A DNA stretch of 20,579 nt from Chara braunii (GCA_003427395.1 BFEA01000472.1:1192370-1212948); one strand, 5' to 3'. Numbered from the stretch's first letter, positions 1-8,119 are shown. Translations and numbers: made by a program. The notes: a model not told the origin generated them from the sequence alone.

Positions 1-40
1 AAAAAAAAAAAAAAAAAAAAAACCGGCCTACAAAATGCGG

Positions 41-109
41 TATTTCTGCCTTTTCGAACTCGGGGTCTGATGTTACCGCCTTTTGCTGTTATTTCTGCCT
101 TTTCGAACT
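41..109 (+). repeat. direct repeat, 20 bp, two copies
   Basis: TATTTCTGCCTTTTCGAACT occurs at 41-60 and again, identically, at 90-109 (period 49). The flanks also resemble each other, with a G/T-rich lead-in and CGG shortly after. This is probably the remnant of a tandem repeat that continues to the left of the window. Confidence 0.85.
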
Positions 110-229
110 ACGGCCATTTTTTCATTGACATTCATGTTTTTTTTGCCTTTACAGTTCGAAAGTGTGGTACTACTGCACTTGTTTCTTTTTTTTTTTTTGC
201 TGGGACCTTCCCTGGTCCTGGCACGGGCT

Positions 230-252
230 GGCCACCCGGGACCCGGGTGGCC
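230..252. repeat. perfect GC-rich palindrome (11-bp arms, 1-nt centre)
   Basis: GGCCACCCGGG at 230-240 is followed by one A and then its exact reverse complement at 242-252. It lies just upstream of an (ATT)n block. No transcription unit ends here that I can identify, so a terminator role is not supported. Confidence 0.85.
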
Positions 253-619
253 CGGCTGGTAGCCTGTATTATTATTATTATTGTGGATTCCCACTGTGCT
301 CTTTTGGGCTGAAACAGTGTCCTGGCTCAGGGTGGATGAGTGTAAGGATCTGTTAATAATGTCTGGTCTGTGGTCCATTGGACCACACATTGCTAAAATG
401 AGAAACTGGAGCCTATTGGACCCCTCATCTTAAAAAAAATGTGTGGTGGTTCTCCGATCAGATCAGTGGCGGAGGTCCTCTGCCCATTTTTTCCAACAGG
501 AGGGGACCAAAAGGCCCCATTTTTACTTTCTTAAGGGAGGCAGCGGCCGTGCAGGGGCTGGGCAATTGCCGGGATGCCCGTGACTCCCCGGTGCCCCCCC
601 CCCAAACACGATGCGCTGG

Positions 620-670
620 GTTGGACCGGGGGCCTGCCGGGCCGGTGGACGCGCGGTCCAACCGGCAGGC
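620..670 (+). repeat. interleaved inverted repeats (pseudoknot-type order)
   Basis: GTTGGACCG (620-628) is complementary to CGGTCCAAC (654-662), and GCCTGCCGG (632-640) is complementary to CCGGCAGGC (662-670). The order is A-B-A'-B', which as RNA could only pair both stems in a pseudoknot. An alternative stem pairs GGACCGGGGGCC (623-634) with the matching run around 676-688. The GC-rich composition makes some pairing likely by chance. Confidence 0.55.
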
Positions 671-998
671 TCCCAGTCATGAGAGGGCCCCCCGGTCCAT
701 TCGGGGACCAGCACTGCCCTATTGACAAAAAAATTGGAAAAGGTGAAATAAGTGGGCAAAATCTCAGCGTGGTTCAGGACGGTGATGTTAATAAAGCTGT
801 TGAGATATCCCCTTCGGCACTGGTGGTGCCTCCCAACACAGACTCAGAAATCGGACATTTCGGGTAGCCTACTCGCTTCGGCCGCCCGACACCGGTACCG
901 TGTGGACGCATTATGAAACTTTTTTGGCCACTATTCGATAGGCTCTGTAGGCGTGCGGTTTGCTTTGAGACGGCTGTAAACTTCGGATAAATAGTGTA

Positions 999-1039
999 GA
1001 TAACAGTAAATGTGTCGATAAGTTGATAACAGTAAATGT
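999..1039 (+). repeat. 15-bp direct repeat
   Basis: GATAACAGTAAATGT occurs at 999-1013 and 1025-1039 (period 26) in AT-rich intergenic sequence. It is a short tandem duplication with no evident function. Confidence 0.8.
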
Positions 1040-1609
1040 CCTCCTTTGCAGGTCTAACGTTCTTGTGTTTACTATCATAAATGCATAAATGGGAGTGGGT
1101 TTGTGGAGCGGTGGTTACAGTCAGGGGGTGGACGAAGGTGGTGAAAACCCCTGAGGATGACAGATTGGCACCTGTCCAAACGCGGCGCGGAACCTGCTAC
1201 GTTGTATTGATTGTTTTGGGGGTTCACTTGCTATCTTGTCTCACGCTGTTTGTTGTGTTGACTTCTTCTTCTCTGAAGCACTTCTCTGAAGAAACCTTTG
1301 TATGTGATGCATGACAAACGTGCATAGGGTACACAGGCAAAACATTTCCTCTTTTCTTTGGTTTTCGCCGAAAAACTGACAGCCACTTCCCACAATGATT
1401 GACGAGTAGTGGCTGTCACCAGCTGCCACGTGTGCTTGAAAAGCCATCCTCGTGAGATTTAAACAGCGGTAGTGGGCCGAAGGCCCTGTATCGTTCCAAT
1501 TTTAGTTGACGTCCCAAAGGACACCCTAATGCTTTCCGCCCATCCTTTGGAAGAATTTTTTTGAGACCCCAACTTATGATGACAGCAAAAGCAGGGATTT
1601 TGCCTAGTA

Positions 1610-1804
1610 CCTCCACTTTTCCAGCACTCCATCCAATCCCAGTGCCTCCTTTCCATACCGGATGGCTGAAGTGAGAGGGTAGGCCCCTCCTTTCCACACG
1701 AGATGGCTGAAATGAGAGGGTACCCCCTAGCCTACCCACCCACTTCGGTCATCCTGTGCGGAAAGGAGGCACTGGTATTGGATGGAGTGCTGGAAAAGCG
1801 GAGG
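1610..1804. mobile_element. foldback element with 64-bp inverted arms
   Basis: The left arm 1610-1673 and right arm 1741-1804 are reverse complements with only a handful of mismatches over 64 bp. Both begin CCTCC(A/G)CTTTTCCAGCACTC on their respective strands. The 67-bp centre holds a second, directly repeated copy of part of the left arm (CCTCCTTTCC...GATGGCTGAA...GAGAGGGTA, starting 1645 and 1686). Weaker complementarity continues outwards to about 1577 and 1840. The layout fits a foldback or MITE-like element. No transposase or clear target-site duplication was identified. Confidence 0.7.
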
Positions 1805-1816
1805 TCTACTGCCAAT

Positions 1817-1972
1817 TCAGGCAAGTCTTCCTGACATCAGGTAACATAAAGCTCTGGAGGTGCCGGAAATTGCTGTGAAGGTGGGGTTCCTTTTCTCTTG
1901 CCCATCCTCGTTGGCTACGATTTGGCTGGTGTACGCTTTCCAGGCACCAAAATACCACCAGCCACTGGGTTC
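1817..1972 (-). CDS. possible last exon or continuation of cryptic minus-strand gene
   Basis: On the minus strand, 51 sense codons run from a CAG acceptor-like site (1975-1973) to TGA at 1819-1817, starting EPSGWWYFGAWKAY. They lie in the same frame as the ORF at 1997-2275, from which they are separated by 24 nt that begin GTAAGT, end CAG and contain the only stop codon between them. Either the stop is a single-base pseudogene lesion, or the 24 nt are removed as a very short intron, or this is leftover coding sequence after a true stop. I recognise no domain. The TGA lies in the outer, weakly complementary flank of the 1610-1804 foldback, so the element may have supplied the 3' end. Confidence 0.3.
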   Translation of the reverse strand, partial: EPSGWWYFGAWKAYTSQIVANEDGQEKRNPTFTAISGTSRALCYLMSGRLA

Positions 1973-1996
1973 CTGGCCTTAGTTGCATTCACTTAC

Positions 1997-2277
1997 CAGG
2001 TAGGAGGAGTGTGTTGCACAGTTTTGTTGGATTGCACAGGACAGGCATTTTAGCGATGGAGTTCCCAGGTCCAGTCTGGTGGTGATGTCGTCTGGAACGA
2101 CAGACCCTGTCTTGCCTAGAGTAGGTCCAGCTTCAGGCAATACCAAGGCTGGTGCTTGCACAATGTCATCAGATAGAGTAAAATCAAATCTCCATGGAAA
2201 CCAGCAGGAGGCTGGGGCATCATGAGGAGGCGAGGTAGCGGTCTGGGAGGCCGATCTTCTTGCTGGGAGCAACATGC
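1997..2277 (-). CDS. candidate exon of unidentified gene, Cys/His motif
   Basis: Ninety-three codons are open on the minus strand from an ATG at 2275-2273. Two further exon bases (GC) follow a CAG acceptor-like site just upstream, and an in-frame TAG lies in the putative intron. Near its 3' end the peptide has a CxxC-x5-CxxH arrangement (CLSCAIQQNCATH) that could bind zinc. The ORF ends exactly at a consensus donor CTG/GTAAGT (1996-1991); if unspliced it continues five codons to TAA. It joins in phase with the 3446-3511 exon. The product is unknown. The alternative is a decayed transposon ORF. Confidence 0.35.
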
Positions 2278-2440
2278 CTGCCTACGTAGAGGCACATCAC
2301 GCAGCCGCCAGGCCCACTTGCACAAGAAGAGCTGTCAACAGCTGCTCAAGGGAGGAAAAGGTTGCGTGGAACTGGTCTTGCCCTTCCCCTTCCTCCAAGC
2401 GACGAGCTATGGAAAATGCACGCTATGACATGGAGGCAAT

Positions 2441-2679
2441 TAAACCGCCGCCAGTGTTTTTCCAAGCCAATGTTCTACAACGCGGCACTGCATCTGGCAG
2501 GATTTACCAGCCTGAAGCCATACATCCAGGCAAACGTATCGAGCGCACGCCCCGTTTGCCTGGCAAGCTGGCAGTGCATGTATTTCTTGCGACTGGCAGG
2601 CCGGTACATCTCCCAGCCAGACGTGGCCGTGCTCATGCCACGCTCTAGAAAACAATGGCTGGGAAAACCACCGGTGGTT
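2441..2679. mobile_element. foldback/MITE-like element, family member 1
   Basis: This is an imperfect long inverted repeat. The left end reads TAAACCGCCGCCAGTG and the right end CCACCGGTGGTT. The innermost arms are a perfect 11-bp pair, CCAGGCAAACG (2526-2536) and CGTTTGCCTGG (2553-2563), around a 16-nt loop. Its ends, the AGCCA/TGTT block inside them and its loop-proximal GGCAAA(A)CG match the element at 9981-10228, so both belong to one family. It carries no coding capacity of its own; the ORFs across it are by-products of the palindrome. It falls in the predicted intron between 3446 and 2277. Confidence 0.65.
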
Positions 2680-2699
2680 GAAACCCAGGGATGGAAACA

Positions 2700-2985
2700 T
2701 CATTCATGTGGTTAATAGCGACCCCATATCTACTCTCAAAAAATAAGAAAGAAAAAAGAATGTTAGCAAGAACTCTGTCCAGGTGTTGCACAGAGTGTCT
2801 TCGTTACTTTGTCAGATTCTCAGACCCATGATGATCAGTAGTCCAGGCTACAGAGGGATACTCCCAGTTGGCCTTGATCCTTGTTTGTTTCAGTATCTCC
2901 TATGCGGACATACAATTATTGTGCACTTGTCACTGTCCCGGTCGACCAGGTGGCTTTGATGTATATTTGTGACGATATATAGGAT

Positions 2986-3018
<33 letters not shown>

Positions 3019-3440
3019 GGAGGAGGTTCAATTTTCAAGGTTCTCCATAGTCACATACTCATTTTCAAAATAACTCGCAGTTTGTTAAAAATGACTTTTT
3101 TTAAGTTTTGAAGTTTTCTCAATTAACTGCACGGAATTAAATATCCCAATTTTTTAATGTGTTGTTTTAACCCATGCGGCAACAGACCCAGAAGAAATGC
3201 CGTTTGAAAAATAGCATTCCATCAATTTTTAAATTTTTTTTCTTTCATGAAGTCCCAAAAAAAAAACACAGAACGTAGTACTAAATCATGTCTTCAAGTT
3301 AAGAGTGCGTTTTTTTTGTGATTGCAGCAGGCGGATAAACATCAGTCAGTCAAATACGTTCAGCGTATTTTACGAACGCATGACAAAGGTTGAGGCCTCT
3401 TCATAACGATTCTGCAGGCAACGATTGTCGATGCAAGGTA
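2700..3440. other. AT-rich noncoding stretch with T29 tract
   Basis: It contains an uninterrupted T29 run (2990-3018), further short A and T runs near 3230-3270, and no credible ORF on either strand. It lies inside the putative intron of the minus-strand gene model. Confidence 0.6.
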
Positions 3441-3445
3441 CTTAC

Positions 3446-3511
3446 TATTTTTCTTTCCGGTGACTCTGACATTGCCGTATATTTCCAGGGCCATTTCCAT
3501 CAGTTTCCAGT
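3446..3511 (-). CDS. candidate 66-bp internal exon of the same gene
   Basis: A CAG acceptor-like site (3514-3512) and a GTAAGT donor (3445-3440) bound 66 nt on the minus strand. Read in the phase left by the upstream candidate exon, the peptide is WKLMEMALEIYGNVRVTGKKN with no stop. It takes two bases at its start and leaves one at its end, matching both neighbours. The T/C-rich sequence before the acceptor is modest. The assignment rests on phase and splice-site agreement, not homology. Confidence 0.35.
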
Positions 3512-3682
3512 CTGACGTGACAGCACAGCATGATGAAAGGTAATGAAAAGTGCACGAGACGGGACAAACCACTCGCTTCTACGGCCATCAGTTTCGTACC
3601 TACAGTTTCCCCACAGCAGTCATGCACAATTTGAACAAAAAAAATTCAAGGCATTTTTGGGTTCGAACTTCCAAGGCTGGGT

Positions 3683-3717
3683 CAACGTAGAGCTTACGAA
3701 AACCACGCTCTACGTTG
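3683..3717. repeat. perfect 11-bp hairpin flanked by GGCTGGGT direct repeats
   Basis: CAACGTAGAGC (3683-3693) and GCTCTACGTTG (3707-3717) are exact reverse complements with a 13-nt loop. The octamer GGCTGGGT occurs directly on both sides (about 3675 and 3719). The flanking direct repeats could be a target duplication of a very small insertion, but this is only suggestive. Confidence 0.7.
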
Positions 3718-3852
3718 AGGCTGGGTAAGAGTTGAGTGAGTGACTGTGGGTCAGCTTCAAACGTAAAACCACAAGTACATGGCCCCAGCCTTGCAGCAAA
3801 ACATCTTGTCGCCACAAGATTGTTTTTGCGGCTAGGGCCTACCGGACCACAA

Positions 3853-3871
3853 GGGCTGGCGCCGCCAGCCC
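3853..3871. repeat. GC-rich hairpin (8-bp stem, 3-nt loop)
   Basis: GGGCTGGC, GCC, GCCAGCCC. It is followed by an A-rich stretch rather than a T run, so I do not call it a terminator. Confidence 0.7.
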
Positions 3872-4079
3872 AAAAAGAAAAGTAGTGCCGCGCTGACAGT
3901 TAGGAAAGTGCGCCGCTGGCGGTTCAGAAAAAGAGGCCCCGGTGTACTGGTGGTTTAAGGGCGCTTTTGAGTCAGCTTCAAGAGCTAAGGGTAGGTGTGG
4001 GGTGTGGTAGCTGGTTCTGAGGGCCCTACAGTGTAGGTCTATGCAGGTTTACTTATGGAAAACGTCAACGCTAACTTAC

Positions 4080-4329
4080 TACGAACGGCATCCTGGTAAA
4101 CGAGGACCGCAGGTGTCCAGGGTCCTTCTCGTTCCTCACCACGATGAATGGAGGCCATTGTTGACAAAATTTTAATACATACATTGTCGTAGCTCCCAGA
4201 GTGAAACTCCACTTCTAAAAGGGAGGGTGAGGATGCTGGGATCTCAAACTGGTTACTGCTTGCTTTCTCTGGCTTCTTTTGCTGGGTGAATTTAACTGAA
4301 TTATGATATAGATTTTTTTGGCAGTCCAT
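4080..4329 (-). CDS. candidate first exon of unidentified minus-strand gene
   Basis: From ATG at 4329-4327 an open frame runs 83 codons plus one base to a GTAAGT donor at 4079-4074 (unspliced, the frame closes at 4039). An in-frame TGA lies just upstream of the ATG. A CAG at 4284-4282 could instead be an acceptor, in which case the exon would be 4080-4281. The peptide is mixed hydrophilic and ends TPAVLVYQDAVR. With the exons at 3446-3511, 1997-2277 and 1817-1972 the spliced length is exactly 251 codons including stop; stopping at the TAA after 1997 gives 204 residues. The gene would be divergent from the receptor kinase with 163 bp between the ATGs. No family was recognised, and a pseudogene is possible. 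Confidence 0.35.
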
Positions 4330-4492
4330 ACGATGTATAGTTCATCACTGTGTAGTCCGAAGTCGCTGCCACATGCAATGTGGTAATAAAAGGGTTTTAA
4401 GTTTTAACTTTTCAGTCAAGAAGAAGGAGGTGTGGAGAGAGTCTAGAAGGAGGTTTAACTTAGAAGTTTAGAAGGTCTGGGGAGAGAAGACA
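4330..4492. promoter_or_regulatory. putative bidirectional promoter and 5' leader of the receptor kinase
   Basis: This short region separates the receptor kinase ATG from the divergent ATG of the minus-strand candidate. The part nearest the kinase is purine-rich with repeated GAAGGAGG and TAGAAG words, like a plant 5' leader, and the start context is GACAATGG. No convincing TATA box was fixed on either side. The shared-promoter idea depends on the minus-strand gene being real. Confidence 0.3.
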
Positions 4493-7400
4493 ATGGGCTC
4501 AAGGATGGGCACCTTGTTTGCCTGGAATTTCAGCATCCTGCTCCTGACTAGCAGTGTAGTCCTGTGGCAAAGCGAGGGAATGCATGCCTATGCCGGTTTG
4601 GTGGGGAGCGTTAGAGCACGGAAAGTTTTGGGTGGAGGAACTAATCCGAGCTTCCTGGTGATAGGCGAGACGGAGCTGATGAAAAATCTTGGTGATGTAC
4701 TCGCGTCAAGAAGTGACAAATCTTCAGGAGCGCAGTTTTCCATCCAGGACCTTGCCCTGTCTTCAAATGGCAGCACCATCTTTTACGCGGAACAGTGTCA
4801 TTCGACAGATGCCACTGGAAGTCAGGTTGTCTCCACGGTGAAGAGGGCAGAACTGCTACCCGACGGGAAGTATGAGATTGTCAATTTCACTCGGTCCTGG
4901 GACTGGGTCATCAATGGCGTCCTCATCCTCGATGCGAACTACTTGATTGTTGCAGTTGGCGATTGTGTGAACACCGGATTCCAGTCGGTGGACGTAAGTA
5001 CCGGAAAGGCTGCAGTTCTGACCCCCGTGGACTGTCCATTGAGAATCGCCAAACATCCGTTACACCCGTACATCTTCATTTCAGCAGATACGCGCATCTA
5101 CGGCATGTCTATCGCTCCTCCATCGGCACTGACCACACTACCGTCGGTGTCGAACAGGAGTAACCTTGCAGGTCCAGTCTGCGCAGCTCATAACTCTAGC
5201 TATATCGGGTACTGCGCTGACGAAGAACCTCTGAATGCACACACAGATAGTCTAGATCCATCTCGAGTCCGTTTCGACTGGCCACTCATAGGAGCACGGG
5301 CAATTTCAACTGATGGGAAGAGCTTGTATGTGGCCGACCTGTATAATAACGCGGTGAGACGGGTGAACACCTTTACGGGGGCCACAGAAACCATAGCGGG
5401 CAACGCTGATGCTGTGGAAGGCGATGGTGGTCCGTCCTTTGCAGGCTTCAATGAACCATGTGCTCTGGCCGTAACCCACGATGGCTGCAACCTCTTTGTG
5501 GCTGAAAGAAAAGGAGGAGCCATCCGATGGCTGACATTCCAACAGCCTCATGGGAATGTGCTTGCTGTCAAAACTGTTGCGCTCGTTCGCAAGTCGAATG
5601 ATTCGCTTGGGTCCTTCAGGTCTCTCATCCTTTCAGAGGATGACAACTGCCTCTATGCAGGCACCGATGATGGGCAGATTTTCAAGATTGGAGTGAACCA
5701 TTCCGCACTCCACCAGTGCGGCGTGTCTCCACCTTCAGCATCTGCCTATAGCAGCTGGCCATCTATGCCTGCGTCCACTATGTTGTCTAGTGAGGGGTTA
5801 GCTCCTAATACTGGTGAGCTGATGTCGACGACGTCTCCTTCAAGCATATCACCCACCACTGTTTCCTCTTCAAGCGAACTCTTAGCATATTCATCTACCT
5901 TGCCACCGTTACCTTCCTCTACCAGCCCACCTTTAGAACTACTGGCTTCTAGCTCCATACATGTATCACCTTCAAGCTCCTCTTCTTCATCTGCATCTGT
6001 GTCGAGCCCACCTTTGGAGTCAGCTTCTAGGTCCATGTCTTCATCTGATTCATCATCAAGCTCTTCTTCTTCATCTGCATCTCATGGTCCTTCACATTTG
6101 GCTCCATCTTCAGAGTCAATGATGATGCCCTTCCCTGGTTCTGAGTTTTCACCGCACCCATCCGCTTACATCTCGCACGACTCAGCTTCCAGCCATTACG
6201 ATGGTCTTTCAGACTCATCTGCCGTCTCTTTGGTTGGCAGCTCCCTTTCGGGGTCATCACCCTCTTCGCCACTGGGTGCGAGCCATGAGAATGGAAGTCC
6301 GGGCAAGACATCCGCACTGGTTGTAGGTTTGGCAGCGGGGCTCACAGCAGCGGTTGCGGTATCATTCCTGGCGAGCTGCATTGTACTGTACGCGTTGAAG
6401 CAGCACTGGCGGTCGGATTGTAGTAGCAATAAGCAAGTACCAGCTAGTGCAAGTGCAAAGGAGAGCAAGCCAGAGTCGGTGATTGTGACAGATAGCAACA
6501 CTTCTAGATCTGCTTCGACTCCCGCTCACATTTCAAAGAGTGGTATGACGAAGTTCACGCTTGCAGAAATACAGAAAGCGATTCAAGAGGGGCATTGCTT
6601 AACTGGAAAGGGTGGCGGATTCGGTGACGTTTATCGAGGTTCAATGGAGATAGAAAACGGAAAGGCCACCGTCGCCATCAAGGTAATGAGAGGTGCATGT
6701 GACGAGATCAAGCATAAGCAATTCATGGCCGAGCTGAACACGATTGGTCAGGTGCGACACAAGAATCTCTGCCAGATTTTGGGTTACTGCACCGAGGACG
6801 AGAAATACTTTCTCATCTACCCATTCGTTTCAGGTGGAAGTTTGTATGACCACTTGCACAGTTCATTCGACATGGCGGTCCCCACAAGTGAGCCGCTTGA
6901 ACGGGCACAGACCACTCCTCCTGCCTCGCACGGAACAGATCTCTTGACCTGGAGGGATCGAATGTCTATTGCGCAGCAAGTAGCAGAGGGCTTGTGTTAT
7001 CTCCATCATTCCTTGGAGCCTCCAATATTGCACCGCGATGTTAAGAGCCGTAACGTGCTTCTTGAGCGAGTACAGAATGGGAATCGATCTAGTGTCCGTG
7101 CTCTTTTAACCGACTTTGGGCTCGCCAGGCCTGGCATTGCAGCTGAGGACCAGGAGAAGACTTTTACGGGTGAGGAGACAGTGCCCACACTCACACGTTC
7201 AGGTACTCCAGGCTATATGGCTCCGGAATACGCGAACGGCGCGAAGCTGACGATGAAGAACGACGTGTTTGCATTTGGGGTCATTCTCATGGAGCTGATT
7301 ACAGGTCAAAAGGCCATAACCGGGTTGACGAGGCATGACTCACACCCAGTCATGCTTTACACTCTGGCAAGAAAATGGCTGTCTCGGGACAGTCTGACCG

Positions 7401-7594
7401 TCAAGCAGCTGGACGAGATCATGGATCCAACGTTAGTGCCTTCGCTGACAGCTCACGAAAGGGAGATGATTCACAGGGCTGGAAAGCTCGCCTGCCAGTG
7501 CACGGATGATATTCCATCCGAGAGGCCACTCATGCAAGCAGTAGTACAGCAGCTGTTGATCATAGGGCAAGATCGCAACTCCACCTTGCAGTGA
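4493..7594 (+). CDS. receptor-like Ser/Thr kinase with NHL/beta-propeller-like ectodomain
   Basis: This is a complete, intronless 1033-residue frame. A hydrophobic signal peptide core (about residues 8-24) leads an ectodomain with propeller-like strands. The clearest NHL-type blades are at about 268-350 (SLYVADLYNNAVRRV; TIAGN...EGDGG). Six N-x-S/T sites are visible there. A Ser/Pro-rich stalk covers about 410-600, and a membrane helix about 608-635, followed by a basic KQHWR stop-transfer. The kinase is complete: glycine loop GKGGGFGDVY (705-714), K730 in VAIK, E747 in helix C, HRD 847-849 with N854, DFG 874-876, APE 910-912, D924 and R1011. HRD makes it an RD kinase, expected to be active. 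It probably senses an extracellular ligand at the plasma membrane; the ligand is unknown. The NHL assignment is by pattern; the kinase assignment is firm. Confidence 0.93.
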   Translation: MGSRMGTLFAWNFSILLLTSSVVLWQSEGMHAYAGLVGSVRARKVLGGGTNPSFLVIGETELMKNLGDVLASRSDKSSGAQFSIQDLALSSNGSTIFYAEQCHSTDATGSQVVSTVKRAELLPDGKYEIVNFTRSWDWVINGVLILDANYLIVAVGDCVNTGFQSVDVSTGKAAVLTPVDCPLRIAKHPLHPYIFISADTRIYGMSIAPPSALTTLPSVSNRSNLAGPVCAAHNSSYIGYCADEEPLNAHTDSLDPSRVRFDWPLIGARAISTDGKSLYVADLYNNAVRRVNTFTGATETIAGNADAVEGDGGPSFAGFNEPCALAVTHDGCNLFVAERKGGAIRWLTFQQPHGNVLAVKTVALVRKSNDSLGSFRSLILSEDDNCLYAGTDDGQIFKIGVNHSALHQCGVSPPSASAYSSWPSMPASTMLSSEGLAPNTGELMSTTSPSSISPTTVSSSSELLAYSSTLPPLPSSTSPPLELLASSSIHVSPSSSSSSSASVSSPPLESASRSMSSSDSSSSSSSSSASHGPSHLAPSSESMMMPFPGSEFSPHPSAYISHDSASSHYDGLSDSSAVSLVGSSLSGSSPSSPLGASHENGSPGKTSALVVGLAAGLTAAVAVSFLASCIVLYALKQHWRSDCSSNKQVPASASAKESKPESVIVTDSNTSRSASTPAHISKSGMTKFTLAEIQKAIQEGHCLTGKGGGFGDVYRGSMEIENGKATVAIKVMRGACDEIKHKQFMAELNTIGQVRHKNLCQILGYCTEDEKYFLIYPFVSGGSLYDHLHSSFDMAVPTSEPLERAQTTPPASHGTDLLTWRDRMSIAQQVAEGLCYLHHSLEPPILHRDVKSRNVLLERVQNGNRSSVRALLTDFGLARPGIAAEDQEKTFTGEETVPTLTRSGTPGYMAPEYANGAKLTMKNDVFAFGVILMELITGQKAITGLTRHDSHPVMLYTLARKWLSRDSLTVKQLDEIMDPTLVPSLTAHEREMIHRAGKLACQCTDDIPSERPLMQAVVQQLLIIGQDRNSTLQ
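5924..6082 (+). repeat. in-frame 81-bp tandem duplication in the receptor stalk
   Basis: AGCCCACCTTT(A/G)GA starts at 5924 (codon 478) and again at 6005 (codon 505). Each unit runs SPPLE...S-rich...SAS and ends in a TCT/TCA-rich poly-Ser block; the second is about one codon shorter. The period is 27 codons, so the frame is kept. This suggests the stalk grows by slippage or unequal exchange, as in other Ser/Pro-rich wall-spanning linkers. Confidence 0.8.
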
Positions 7595-8119
7595 CTATCA
7601 CCATAATTGCAGTCAGCTCTTGAGATCTAGGCTTAAGAACCCGCCATGGTGGTGGGGCAAGGGAGGACTCACCCACGAAAACCACGCGGGTCAAAAAGAG
7701 AGGCAAGAATCAGAAGAAGAAGAAAAAAAAAAAAAAAAAAACTGACTTCAGGCCTGGATGGTGCTTGACCTGAGCAGTTTGAATCCAGCCTTGTCTTCAG
7801 ATTTGGTGATGGGTCACCCAGGGGGAGGGGGGGGGGGGTCAAGCCACTATGAACAGGCGTTATATGGGTTCAAACGGGTATGTCTTTATCTTTCTCTCTC
7901 GAAATTAATAAGAATTCCCAGGTGAACCTCAGCCAAAAGTTGTTGGCCATGCTATTTTAGTGATTTCACACTGCTGAAAGGCATTCCACGATGCAGACCC
8001 CAAATTCGAATCTCAGGGTCATTGACAAGGTGTCAGGTTAAAAGAGGCCAAGTCGGCCAGTTCAGAAAGGTCACAGTCGGGTACCTTAGGAGTCAAGTCC
8101 AACAGGCACGCGGTGAACA
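7595..8119. other. 3' flank of receptor kinase; A19 tract and G-rich run
   Basis: There is no ORF of note. An A19 run at 7723-7741 lies about 130 bp after the kinase stop, preceded by a purine-rich GAAGAAGAAG lead-in. A G-rich run lies at 7821-7838. No AATAAA-type signal precedes the A19. An AATTCGAATC word at 8003-8012 recalls a Pol III B box but has no tRNA fold around it. Confidence 0.5.

Larger units (their letters stand above)
1..1600. other. gene-poor left flank
   Basis: No ORF here has convincing protein character; the reading frames that exist are short and cross homopolymers and GC-rich palindromes. The stretch begins with an A22 run (1-22), has T-rich tracts near 186-198, an imperfect (ATT)n block around 266-281, and CT/GC-rich sequence at 540-700. 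The smaller repeats in it are listed separately. I see no recognisable gene or RNA. Confidence 0.6.

Noticed and set aside
1416-1739. 107-codon minus-strand frame after the cryptic gene
   Set aside because: It largely reads the foldback arm and centre; no phase-compatible splice junction to the cryptic exons was found.
2222-2715. Plus- and minus-strand frames of 68-124 codons
   Set aside because: They mostly cover the 2441-2679 foldback; no domain and conflicting strands.
4992-4997. GTAAGT donor within the receptor kinase
   Set aside because: The reading frame and domain structure continue without a break through it; a chance splice-like word in coding DNA.
7940-8015. tRNA or tRNA-derived SINE (TGGCCATGC ... 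ATTCGAATC)
   Set aside because: The B-box-like word lacks the leading G and no T-stem, anticodon stem or acceptor stem pairs.
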